Source of the DNA: Nibrella viscosa
GTDB lineage: Bacteria > Bacteroidota > Bacteroidia > Cytophagales > Spirosomataceae
Assembly: GCF_039541875.1 (NCBI RefSeq)
Contig: NZ_BAABHB010000002.1
Span: 124,001-188,000 of the forward strand
Reading direction: 5' to 3'
DNA: 64,000 nt
Shown: positions 8,404-17,800 of the stretch, in pieces
Numbering within the stretch: the first letter of the stretch is position 1
How the letters are laid out: every line of letters starts with the position of its first letter
Position numbers and translations under genes: made by a program
The notes under the pieces: generated by a model
What the model saw: only the letters and a program-made list of their open reading frames with translations
What the model was told of the DNA's origin: nothing
Databases searched by the model: none

Positions 8404-8882
8404 TTGTTATTAGTGATACCTCCATTCTGAATGCCTTCTACAAAATACGCCTGCTTGCGCTGTTGCCGGCCTTGTATGGAAAGGTTATAATTCCGCAGAA
8501 AGTGTATGATGAGTTGATGGCAGACGATGTCCTGGCTAACTGGTTATCATCTGCCCACCCGCACTGGCTGGCCATACACCCAGTCCAGAGGTCTCAAACG
8601 GTTGAGCACCTGTTAGTTGATATGGACGCTGGTGAAGCCGAAGCACTTACTCTTGCTCAGGAAATTAGCGCGGATGTGGTGCTGATGGACGATCATGCCG
8701 GCCGCCGAATTGCGCAGGAACTGGGAATTCCCGTTATTGGAACGCTCGGTATTCTGCTTGCTGCGAAAGAGGAAGGTTTAATTCCAGCGATACGCCCCGT
8801 GCTTGTCGACCTGACCGAACAGACAAAATTCTGGGTTTCCGAGTCTCTCCTTAATTCTGTGCTCAAACAGGCTAACGAGTAA
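8400..8882 (+). CDS. DUF3368 PIN-like toxin
   Basis: A 160-residue protein with the PIN-fold acidic pattern. Asp6 lies in VISDTS, acidic residues 79/81 in DAGEAEA, and Asp97/Asp98 in LMDDHAGRR, followed by IPVIGTLGILLAAKEEGLI. This is the usual make-up of DUF3368 (PF11848) proteins, which accompany UPF0175 antitoxins. The predicted activity is metal-dependent RNA cleavage, but this is by analogy with PIN toxins such as VapC and has not been shown for this protein. It is coupled to the upstream gene by a 4-bp overlap. The full length suggests that the module is intact. Confidence 0.8.
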   Translation: MIVISDTSILNAFYKIRLLALLPALYGKVIIPQKVYDELMADDVLANWLSSAHPHWLAIHPVQRSQTVEHLLVDMDAGEAEALTLAQEISADVVLMDDHAGRRIAQELGIPVIGTLGILLAAKEEGLIPAIRPVLVDLTEQTKFWVSESLLNSVLKQANE

Positions 8883-8925
8883 TTTCATAGTACAAACGTC
8901 AACAGCGTTTAACCTGGCGCTTATC

Positions 8926-8955
8926 TGGCCGAAAATCACTAGTTTATGGCAGAAA
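8926..8955 (+). promoter_or_regulatory. Tandem 21-bp-period operator, copy B
   Basis: TGGCCGAAA at 8926-8934 and TGGCAGAAA at 8947-8955 are 21 bp apart. GAAGTTTA starts at 8984, again 37 bp after the second unit. The ATG of the kinase is at 9041. This block and the kinase leader (8924-9123) recur 3595 bp downstream with few changes. Confidence 0.7.
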
Positions 8956-9040
8956 AGTGACAGCCTGTTACTGCGTTTTAGTCGAAGTTTACCTGGCAGT
9001 AGTGGCTGCTCGTTGTGTTCTCATCGTCTGACTGTTCATT

Positions 9041-11209
9041 ATGCGCCGGATAATTCCTCTTCTGCTCATCTGCTGGCTGACGATTTCGGCGGGTCAGGCA
9101 CAGCCTGTTTTGCGCATCGACAGCCTACCAGCAAAAGGCATTCTGCTGGACAAAGGCTGGAAGTGGCAGGCCGGCGATAACCCCGCCTGGGCAACGCCGG
9201 AATTTGACGACAGTAGTTGGGAAAGCATTGACCCTACTAAAGATTTTTACGATTTGCCAGAAGTTAAGGAAAGCGGGTTGGGATGGTTTCGGCTACGGTT
9301 AAGCGTTGTCCAGGCGCTGGCGAATGAACCTTTGGTGGTGATGGTCAGCCAGATGGGAGCCTCTGAAATTTACCTGAACGGAAAGCAGATTTATCGCTTT
9401 GGTCAGGTAAGCTCAGATCAGGACAAGGTTCAAACGTATAACCCGTTGGGGCAGCCGATGGCGTTACCGCTGTCAACCGGAACAGAACAGGTGCTTGCCG
9501 TGCGATTTTCGTTCAAAAAAAGCCTTCCTCAGTTTAGGTACGGTGAGAGAACTAATCCCCTGCTTATTATCAGGCTCAATAAAACCAATCAGGAAACAGC
9601 TAGTTTCTTTGCCAGTAAGCTCGAACCGCTGTTAGCTGATTTTATAAAATTAGGTTTTTTCCTGTTGCTAACCATTCTTCACCTGGGGCTATACTGGCAC
9701 GCCCCAAAGCGAAAAGCAAACCTGTACTTTCTGCTGTTTGCTGCGTCAATGCTTTTCACCCGAATTCTATATGTTATCGCTCTTCTAACTACGTCTGTTG
9801 ACCTTAGATTCTATCTGTTAGCCACCGTTCTCTCGCTATACGGGCTTCCATTGCTTTGCTCGTTGGCCGCTATTTACGCTCTATTTAACATCCCAAAAGG
9901 GTTGATTTTTTGGCTGGTAATCACCGTCTGTCTGGTTTACACGCCACTGCCCTTTTTTATTTACGAAGTATCTATCTGGTTTTTACCAATCGCTATTCAT
10001 ATAGATTCAGCCAGAGTTGCCTTAGTAGCAGTCCTAAAAAAGAAACAGGGAGCCTGGTTCATTGCAACCGGGGCGCTTATATACGTCATTTCAAGGTCTT
10101 TAGGAACTTTGACTTATATGGGATACGTGCCTCAGGGGCCTTATCGGGTATACACTCACTTATTTATGAATGTGGCCTATCTGTCTATTCCTGTTGCCAT
10201 GTCCCTGTTTCTATCGTTGGAGTTTGCCTGGGCTTATCGCCAGTTGAGTCTGAAGCTCCAGGAGGTGGAGGATCTTTCGGCCAAAACACTGGTACAGGAG
10301 CAGGAAAAGCAGCAGTTACTCGCGCAGCAGAATGAAACGCTGGAGCAAAAAGTGACCGAACGAACCACTCAACTCCAACAATCGCTCGACACGCTTAAAG
10401 CCACCCAAAACCAACTCATTCAGAAAGAGAAGATGGCCTCGCTGGGCGAACTCACGGCCGGCATTGCTCATGAGATCCAGAATCCGCTGAACTTTGTCAA
10501 CAACTTCGCCGAGGTGAGTGTGGAGATGGCCGATGAACTTCAGCAGAGTGTCGAGGTGGGAGACCTGGCTGCCGTGACCGACTTGTCGGCAGAATTGAAG
10601 GAAAACATGAGTTACATTGTGGACAACGGCAAACGGGCAGCGGCCATTGTGCGCTCCATGCTAGAACATTCCCGCAGCAGCAGTGGCGAGCGAAGACCTA
10701 CTAACCTCAATGAACTAGCCGACGAATACCTCAAACTGGCTTACCACGGCATGCGGGCGCAGGACCCGGATTTTCAGGTGCGGCTCTGTACCCAGTTTGA
10801 CGACGAGCTGAAGCCGGTGACGTTGGCTCCCCAGGACATGGGCCGAGTACTGCTTAACCTGTACAACAATGCGTTCTATGCCGTGCGGCAGAAACAACGG
10901 CAGATCCCAAAGATGGTGGCTGGGACAGGTGAGGAAGCCGAAAGCGACTATCAACCGATAGTGTGGGTGAGTACTCAGCAGGTGAATGGATATTTCGAAC
11001 TACGCGTAAAGGACAACGGCACCGGCATACCGGAGGAGATTATCAGCAAAATCTATCAGCCGTTCTTTACCACCAAACCGACCGGTCAAGGGACCGGCTT
11101 AGGGCTGAGCCTGAGCTATGACATCGTCACAAAGGGACATGGGGGAGAGATGGCCCTGGAGAGTGAGGTGGGCGCGGGTTCGACGTTTACAGTAAAAATA
11201 CCGGGTTAA
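9041..11209 (+). CDS. Sensor histidine kinase (jelly-roll sensor, 7TM)
   Basis: A 722-residue kinase with a cleavable leader ending SAGQAQ. The periplasmic domain (~25-185) has the pattern of a GH2-type sugar-binding jelly roll: GWKWQAGDNPAW, then FDDSSW, GWFRLRL and ASEIYLNGKQIYRFG. About seven membrane helices follow (~200-395), as in 7TMR-DISM receptors, then a coiled coil, the phosphoacceptor His477 and HATPase_c. The fold call for the sensor is by pattern and implies possible carbohydrate recognition, which is inference. A 56-nt piece of the catalytic region (10898-10953) is identical to the kinase at 14832. The promoter has the tandem repeats shared with the receptor gene at 3499. Leader and promoter duplicate those of the kinase at 12636. 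Confidence 0.9.
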   Translation: MRRIIPLLLICWLTISAGQAQPVLRIDSLPAKGILLDKGWKWQAGDNPAWATPEFDDSSWESIDPTKDFYDLPEVKESGLGWFRLRLSVVQALANEPLVVMVSQMGASEIYLNGKQIYRFGQVSSDQDKVQTYNPLGQPMALPLSTGTEQVLAVRFSFKKSLPQFRYGERTNPLLIIRLNKTNQETASFFASKLEPLLADFIKLGFFLLLTILHLGLYWHAPKRKANLYFLLFAASMLFTRILYVIALLTTSVDLRFYLLATVLSLYGLPLLCSLAAIYALFNIPKGLIFWLVITVCLVYTPLPFFIYEVSIWFLPIAIHIDSARVALVAVLKKKQGAWFIATGALIYVISRSLGTLTYMGYVPQGPYRVYTHLFMNVAYLSIPVAMSLFLSLEFAWAYRQLSLKLQEVEDLSAKTLVQEQEKQQLLAQQNETLEQKVTERTTQLQQSLDTLKATQNQLIQKEKMASLGELTAGIAHEIQNPLNFVNNFAEVSVEMADELQQSVEVGDLAAVTDLSAELKENMSYIVDNGKRAAAIVRSMLEHSRSSSGERRPTNLNELADEYLKLAYHGMRAQDPDFQVRLCTQFDDELKPVTLAPQDMGRVLLNLYNNAFYAVRQKQRQIPKMVAGTGEEAESDYQPIVWVSTQQVNGYFELRVKDNGTGIPEEIISKIYQPFFTTKPTGQGTGLGLSLSYDIVTKGHGGEMALESEVGAGSTFTVKIPG

Positions 11210-11218
11210 CTGGTCTTA

Positions 11219-11273
11219 ATTTGCAAAAATGGAATTGGACTCTATATTTACAAAAATTTGTAAAAATGGAATT
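11219..11273 (+). promoter_or_regulatory. Operator-like repeats before the AAA-DUF4143 gene
   Basis: ATTTGCAAAAATGGAATT (11219-11236) recurs as ATTTGTAAAAATGGAATT (11256-11273) with a period of 37 bp. Between them lies the palindrome TTTACAAA-AA-TTTGTAAA (11247-11264). TATATTTA (11243-11250) is one base from the -7 consensus. The layout suggests autorepression of the ATPase gene. Confidence 0.5.
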
Positions 11274-11275
11274 CA

Positions 11276-12430
11276 ATGATTGAGCGGATGATTATGCCCG
11301 AAGCCCAACGGGCCCTTACTCAGTTCAGGGCTGTTTGTCTGACCGGCCCACGCCAGAGTGGTAAAACTACGCTGAGCCGACTGTTGTGTTCCGATAAACC
11401 CTATGTGAGCTTCGAGAATCCAGGTACCGAATACGAAGCCGAACAAAACCCGGAAGGTTTTTTAAACCAGTTCACACAGGGAGCAATCCTCGACGAAGTA
11501 CAGCGTAGCCCATTGATTTTCCGGTATTTGCAGGGAAGACTGGATGCTGACTCAGCGCGGGGACAGTTCATTCTGACGGGTTCCAACAACTTTTTGTTGC
11601 AGGAACAGGTAGCTCAATCACTGGCAGGACGGGCAGGGTATTTGTCGTTGCTCCCATTAAGCTACGCAGAATTGGTACAGGCCCGTTTAGCCCATGACAA
11701 TGTTCGTAAACACATTCTGACCGGTGGCTATCCCGAAATATGGCATGAGCACCTGAATGCCCACACCTGGCTTGGCAGTTATGTGCAGACCTACGTACAA
11801 CGCGATGTACGGCTGCTCCGAAACATAACAAATCTGGCCGCTTTCAACCGATTTGTGTATCTGTGCGCTACTTACGCCGGGCAATTAATGAACCGTGACG
11901 ATCTGGCTAAAAAAACGGGTGTCGACACCAAGACCATTCTGGCCTGGTTAGGCTTGCTGGAAGCCAGTTATCTGATCTTCCAGTTACACCCCTGGTACAA
12001 CAACCTGAACAAACGAATTATCAAAAGCCCAAAGCTTTACTTTTATGATACAGGCTTGCTGTGCTTTCTGCTGGGTATCCGAACCGAAGCCGCGCTTCAA
12101 AAATACAGTGGCTATGGTGCCGTTTTTGAAAACTGGGTAGTCGCCGAAATCCGAAAAAATAGGTTCAACGAAGCCCAGGTGGAAGGGATGTACTATTTCC
12201 GCGACAGTGCGGGTAACGAGGTGGATCTGATTTGTGAACGTGGTGACGAAACGGTGGCTATGGAGATCAAGGCAGGACGGACAATCGAAAATAGTATGTT
12301 GCGTGGACTAACCTACTGGCAAAAGTACCAGCCGGCCAGTATGGGTATACTCATTCATGGGGGTATTCAGAACGAGTTCATCAACGATCATTTGACGGCA
12401 GTTCCGTGGACAGAAGTGAAGAATTTATAG
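11276..12430 (+). CDS. AAA ATPase with DUF4143 domain
   Basis: A 384-residue protein with an N-terminal AAA_14-type ATPase and C-terminal DUF4143. Walker A is GPRQSGKT (24-31), Walker B is AILDEVQ (Asp73, Glu74), and LTGSNNF provides the sensor region. The C-terminal part contains EVDLI and VAMEIKAG, the spacing expected for a PD-(D/E)xK nuclease-like core. Such proteins are widespread, strain-variable and of unknown cellular role; some are discussed as mobile or toxin-related. It lies exactly between two duplicated kinase genes and has its own promoter with repeats. A downstream in-frame Met at codon 5 or 7 is an alternative start. Confidence 0.85.
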   Translation: MIERMIMPEAQRALTQFRAVCLTGPRQSGKTTLSRLLCSDKPYVSFENPGTEYEAEQNPEGFLNQFTQGAILDEVQRSPLIFRYLQGRLDADSARGQFILTGSNNFLLQEQVAQSLAGRAGYLSLLPLSYAELVQARLAHDNVRKHILTGGYPEIWHEHLNAHTWLGSYVQTYVQRDVRLLRNITNLAAFNRFVYLCATYAGQLMNRDDLAKKTGVDTKTILAWLGLLEASYLIFQLHPWYNNLNKRIIKSPKLYFYDTGLLCFLLGIRTEAALQKYSGYGAVFENWVVAEIRKNRFNEAQVEGMYYFRDSAGNEVDLICERGDETVAMEIKAGRTIENSMLRGLTYWQKYQPASMGILIHGGIQNEFINDHLTAVPWTEVKNL

Positions 12431-12520
12431 CTGGACTTGTTGTGGCAGAGAAGTTCACCGGGTTGATCGTTCGCCTACTGGTTTCTCTTTAACCGCTTAC
12501 ACAAAGCTATACCATTTGAT

Positions 12521-12550
12521 TGGCCGAAAATCACTAGTTTATGGCTGAAA
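12521..12550 (+). promoter_or_regulatory. Tandem 21-bp-period operator, copy C
   Basis: TGGCCGAAA at 12521-12529 and TGGCTGAAA at 12542-12550 are 21 bp apart, with GAAGTTTA starting at 12579 (again +37). The ATG is at 12636, at the same distance as in copy B. Confidence 0.7.
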
Positions 12551-12635
12551 TGTGACAGCCGGATTCAGCCCTTTTGTCGAAGTTTACCTGGCAGTAGTGG
12601 CTACGCATTCTGTTCTCATTGCCTGACTGTTCCTT

Positions 12636-14795
12636 ATGCGCCGGATAATTCCTTATATGCTTATCTGCTGGCTGACGATTTCGGCGGGTCAGGCACAGCC
12701 TGTTTTGCGCATCGACAGTCTGCCCCCACAAGGCATCCTCCTTAATCAGGGATGGAAGTGGCAGGCCGGTGATAATCCCGACTGGGCCAGGCCAGATTTT
12801 GATGATAGTGCATGGGAAACCATTGACCCTGCAAAAGACATTATCGAGTTACCCCAGGTAAGAAAAGCCGGTATAGGTTGGCTCCGATTGCATATTAAGG
12901 CTGATAGTCTCCTCATTCAACAAGAAACGTTAACCCTGGTTGTCCGCCAGACTGCTGCTTCTGAGCTGTACATCAATGGCTGTCTTGGTAAACGGTACGG
13001 TAAGCTCTCACCAACACCAAATCAGGTAAAAGCCAGTCATGCCTACTTCCAGCAGATTAGCTTACCCGGAACCCGAGAATCAGCGTATGTGCTGGCGGTA
13101 CGGATTGCTTGCCAGCCCAATCTACCGTACAATCGATTTGCGAATGCACCGAATCAATTGTATGTGGTATCGGCGACTACCGTCAGCCGGCTCTATCGTT
13201 ATTTCTTGTATCGTAACATCACCAATATTTACGTCTACTCGAAGGCAGGGGTCTTTCTGATCCTGGCTCTGCTACACTTCTTTCTCTTTATTTATTATCC
13301 TCGCCAACGAGCCAATCTGTTTTTTGCCATTTCATCGCTGGTCTTTTTTCAGCATTGGCTGGGATTGGGATTATGGTCAAATGGGCTGCTTACCGATACA
13401 GCGACGATAACGTATTTCGGTTTGGTCAGAGCCTTACTTTATCCGGTTGGTTATGTTTTTTTGGTCACGGCCCTTTATACTGCTTACGCATTTCCCAGGT
13501 CAGTTTATTACCGGGTCAGTCTTGTTGCCTGCGGGTTGCTCGCTGTTATCTACTGGGTGGACTATCAGAACGGCGTGCTCTGGATTGAAATAGGGTCAAC
13601 CATTGTAATGACCACCGAAGCCCTGCGCGTCACGGTGGTGGCCGTCCGGCAAAAGCATCGGGGAGCAACAATCCTGTTAGTCGGCATGGTGTGTTCACTC
13701 ACTGGGCTTAGCCTACGGTACCTGAGTATGTTTACACCCATATTTGCTACCCTGGTTCCATTCTCTACAACTGACATCTATAGTAATACTTTCGAGACGT
13801 TCGGTACCCTATGCATTCCTCTGTCTCTTTCCGTTTACCTCGCCACCGAGTTCGCGTTTACCAGCAAAAGTTTAGCGGCTCAGTTGGCAGCGGTGAAACA
13901 GCTTTCGGCCCAGACGCTGGCTCAGGAACAGGAAAAACAACTCATGCTGACCCAGCAAAACGAAACCCTTGAACAGAAGGTAACCGAACGAACGGCCCAA
14001 CTCCAGCATTCTCTTGATACGCTCAAAACCACGCAAGCACAACTGATCCAGAAAGAGAAAATGGCCAGCCTAGGTGAACTCACCGCCGGCATCGCCCACG
14101 AGATCCAGAACCCGTTGAACTTCGTCAACAACTTCGCCGAGGTCTCCGTCGAAATGGCCGATGAACTTCAGCAGAGTTTGCAAAAAGGTGAGGTGACCAA
14201 TGCGGCAGACCTGTCAACCGAATTGCGGGAGAACATGACCTACATTGTCGAGAACGGCCAGCGGGCAGCGGCCATCGTTCGCTCGATGCTGGAACATAGT
14301 CGCAGCAGCACCGGCGAGCGAAGACCCACCAACCTCAACGAACTCGCCGACGAATACCTCAAGCTGGCTTACCATGGCATGCGGGCGAAGGACCCCGATT
14401 TTCAGGTGCAGCTTTGTACCCAGTTTGATGAGGAGATACAGCCAGTGATAGTAGCCCCGCAGGATATGGGCCGGGTGCTGCTCAATTTGTACAACAACGC
14501 TTTCTATGCCGTGCGGCAGAAGCAGAGCCAACAAGTGGATTACCAGCCACAGGTGATGGTCTGCACGCAGCAGGTGAACGGTCATGTTGAACTACGGGTG
14601 AAGGATAACGGGGTGGGGATACCCGACAGTATTCGCGGCAAGGTCTTTCAACCCTTTTTTACCACAAAGCCAACAGGGCAAGGCACGGGCTTAGGTTTAA
14701 GTCTGAGCTACGACATTGTGACTAAAGGACATGGGGGAGAAATGATTATAGAAAGTCAGGAGGGGCAGGGAACGACATGTGTCGTCACGATTTAA
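12636..14795 (+). CDS. Sensor histidine kinase (jelly-roll sensor, 7TM), paralogue
   Basis: A 719-residue kinase with the same layout as the one at 9041: leader ending GQAQ, jelly-roll-like periplasmic domain (GWKWQAGDNPDW, FDDSAW, GWLRLHI, ASELYINGC), seven or so membrane helices (~210-415), coiled coil, His488 and HATPase_c ending GTTCVVTI. The first ~28 codons and the promoter are almost identical to those of the 9041 gene, while the sensor and membrane parts have diverged strongly. Bases 13929-14101 match the 18228 kinase with two differences. It starts a run of four kinase genes in the same direction (gaps of 36, 12 and 19 bp), so the set is probably one transcription unit driven by the repeat-bearing promoter. 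Confidence 0.9.
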   Translation: MRRIIPYMLICWLTISAGQAQPVLRIDSLPPQGILLNQGWKWQAGDNPDWARPDFDDSAWETIDPAKDIIELPQVRKAGIGWLRLHIKADSLLIQQETLTLVVRQTAASELYINGCLGKRYGKLSPTPNQVKASHAYFQQISLPGTRESAYVLAVRIACQPNLPYNRFANAPNQLYVVSATTVSRLYRYFLYRNITNIYVYSKAGVFLILALLHFFLFIYYPRQRANLFFAISSLVFFQHWLGLGLWSNGLLTDTATITYFGLVRALLYPVGYVFLVTALYTAYAFPRSVYYRVSLVACGLLAVIYWVDYQNGVLWIEIGSTIVMTTEALRVTVVAVRQKHRGATILLVGMVCSLTGLSLRYLSMFTPIFATLVPFSTTDIYSNTFETFGTLCIPLSLSVYLATEFAFTSKSLAAQLAAVKQLSAQTLAQEQEKQLMLTQQNETLEQKVTERTAQLQHSLDTLKTTQAQLIQKEKMASLGELTAGIAHEIQNPLNFVNNFAEVSVEMADELQQSLQKGEVTNAADLSTELRENMTYIVENGQRAAAIVRSMLEHSRSSTGERRPTNLNELADEYLKLAYHGMRAKDPDFQVQLCTQFDEEIQPVIVAPQDMGRVLLNLYNNAFYAVRQKQSQQVDYQPQVMVCTQQVNGHVELRVKDNGVGIPDSIRGKVFQPFFTTKPTGQGTGLGLSLSYDIVTKGHGGEMIIESQEGQGTTCVVTI

Positions 14796-14831
14796 CCCCT
14801 GATTCGCAATGGTGAGAAATAGTCCTCGGTT

Positions 14832-17800
14832 TTGTCTAAACTCTATTTACGCTCTATGAAGACCTTATCACCGCTTCTGCTCCTAAGTCTGACCTTGCTA
14901 CTAGTCTGTAGCTGCGTAGAGAGTCAGGCTCAGCCGGAGTTTCGTTTCGAGCATATTTCCACAGAGCAGGGACTGCCGCAGCGATCCGTCTGGAGTCTTT
15001 ATCAGGACCGGGAGGGGTTTATGTGGTTTGGCACCATTAACGGCCTTGTCCGGTATGATGGATATCAGTTTACCGGTTTTAAACCAGACCCGCGTAACCC
15101 TACCCGTACCCTGAGGCACAACATCATCACCGCCATTACTGAGGACCTCAAGGGACGCCTGTGGGTAGCCACTCTTGGTGGCGGTCTACACCAGGTGGAT
15201 AAACGAACGGGCGAGGTCATTGCTTACCCCATCAGGCCTACCTCTACCGTGGTGTGGAATGTTTTATCTTCTGTTTACGCCGATAAGCAGGGCCATATAT
15301 GGACATCAAATCAGGGCCTAGCCCGGTTTAATCCTGATACTAAACAATATAAGTTGTTTCCTGCATCCGATCTCCTGAGGCAGGTAGGAAGCGATCCCCA
15401 AGGCAGAATCTGGGCGGGAAGCCGGGATGGGAAAGTAGCCTGTTTAGATCCAACTACCGGAAAGTACCGCTTTTTTCCATTGCCATCGCCAAAAACCGTT
15501 CGAGGATATATCGACCACAAGGGCATTTTATGGATAGGTACGAAGGGAGAGGGCCTATTTCGGGCTGACACCAAAGATGACTCCCTGCGATTTACGCCTT
15601 TTCTGGTGAAAGGAGTGGTAGGAAAAGAGGTTAATTACGGGTTCATCGGTGAGGATACCTCTGGTTTTCTTTGGGCCCTTACCGAGGATAAGGTGCTCCG
15701 GATCGATCCTACTACAGGTGAGGCTATCAACGTGGCTCCCGATCCAGTGCGTACAGGTGAGCTTGGACAGATGACGTTTACCGGAATGTTGTTTGATCAA
15801 ACCGGTAACCTTTGGATCAGCACCTACAACGGAGTCTATAGAGTGACGGCACACCGGAAAGCCTTTCAGGCGTATCAGGTAAAACCTACACCGCCTTCTG
15901 TTCAGTTGCCGGACAACCGGGTCACCAGTTTACTGGCCGATCATACCGGTGCGCTCTGGCTGGCCACATCCGGAAATGCCCAGGTAGGCAGAACCAAAGG
16001 ATTCTACCATGCCGATGCTATAGGCAAACCCCTGAAGAAGATTTGGATCAACCCCACCGATACCAGCAATCTGGCCGCTAACCTCGTTAGGGGCCTTCTT
16101 GAAGACCGGCAGGGGCAGGTATGGGCAGCTACCCCTGATGGTCTGCACCTGTATAACCGCACTACGGGTCAGTTCAGGCATTTCCCTACTCAGGAGCCGG
16201 TCAAACAATGCAGGATGGTGGAGGACTCCAATGGTAAAATATGGTTTAGTGTTGGTGCCGCCGGAGATAAGGGAGGTATAGGATCGTTCAGCCCTGCCAG
16301 CCAGAGCTTTTCTTATTACCTCTACAAGCCAGGCCAGCCCGGCGGCCTCAAAGATGCCAATATCTATGATTTGATGATCAGCCGGGAAAATGAGATCTGG
16401 GTGGCCACTACAGGCGGAGGATTGGCCCGGCTAAATCAGCAGACCGGCAAGTTCTACTGTTACGAAGCGAGTCCAACCTTTAAATCTGGGTATCTGAACG
16501 ATAAGGACACGAGAGCCCTGTACGAGGATGCAGCAGGCATCATTTGGGTAGGCACTAACCAGGGTGGGGTACACCGACTGGACCCTCAGACTGGCCGCAT
16601 TACCTTCATTAGCACGCATGACGGGCTGCCCAGTAATCACATCGCTAGTCTGACGGGAGACGACCGGGGTAATCTATGGATTGGTACCGACAAAGGGCTT
16701 TGTCGCTTTAACCCCAAGACCAGGACCTTCCATACATATGGTATACACGATGGACTGCCGGACGACGAGTTTACTTTGGGGGCACACCAGAAGTATCAAG
16801 ATAAGCTGCTGTTCGGCACGTTAAACGGGTATGTCATGTTTAACCCGGATAGTATTCGCCATAACACCGCCGTCCCGCCGGTTTATATCACTGGCCTAAA
16901 GGTGCTTGATAAGCCCCGGCCCATTCTTTCGGATCATCTGGAACTACCCTATACAGATAACTACCTGTCTTTCGAGTTTGTAGCCCTTAACTACAACGCC
17001 CCGGAGAAGAACCAGTACGCGTATAAGCTGGAGGGTGTGGATAAAGATTGGGTCTTCAGCGGCACTCGCCGGTTTATCAGCTACACCGAGCTCAGGCCCG
17101 GCGACTATGTGTTTCGGGTAAAGGCCTCCAACAATGATGGGGTATGGAATGAAAAAGGCACAACGCTGTATATTGCTATTCGTCCTCCCTGGTGGCGGAC
17201 CTGGTGGGCGTACAGCCTGTACGTAGTAGGGTTTGTCGCGGGGCTTTGGGCATTTATCCAATACCGGTCACGTGCCTTACGCCGTGAAAACCGCCTGCTG
17301 GAGCAGAAGGTAGCGCTGCGTACCGAACAGATTCAGCACCAGAAGGAAGAGATCGAGGCTCAACGGGATAACCTGGAACAAACCCTTCAGGAACTGAAGA
17401 GTACCCAGCAGCAACTCATTCAGAAAGAGAAAATGGCCTCGTTGGGTGAACTGACGGCCGGTATTGCCCACGAGATCCAAAATCCGCTCAACTTCGTTAA
17501 CAACTTCGCCGAGGTCTCTGTCGAGATGGCCGACGAACTCCTGGAGAGTGTTGACAAAGAAGATATATCGTCCATCAGAGATCTGTCGGCGGAGCTAAAG
17601 GAGAACATGAGCTACATCGCAGAGAACGGCCAGCGGGCAGCGGCCATAGTGCGTTCTATGCTGGAGCATAGCCGCAGCAGCACCGGGGAACGCCGGCCCA
17701 CTAATCTCAACGAGTTAGCCGACGAATACTTGAAGCTGGCCTACCACGGCATGCGGGCACAGGACCCCGACTTTCAGGTGCAGCTCTGTACACAGTTCGA

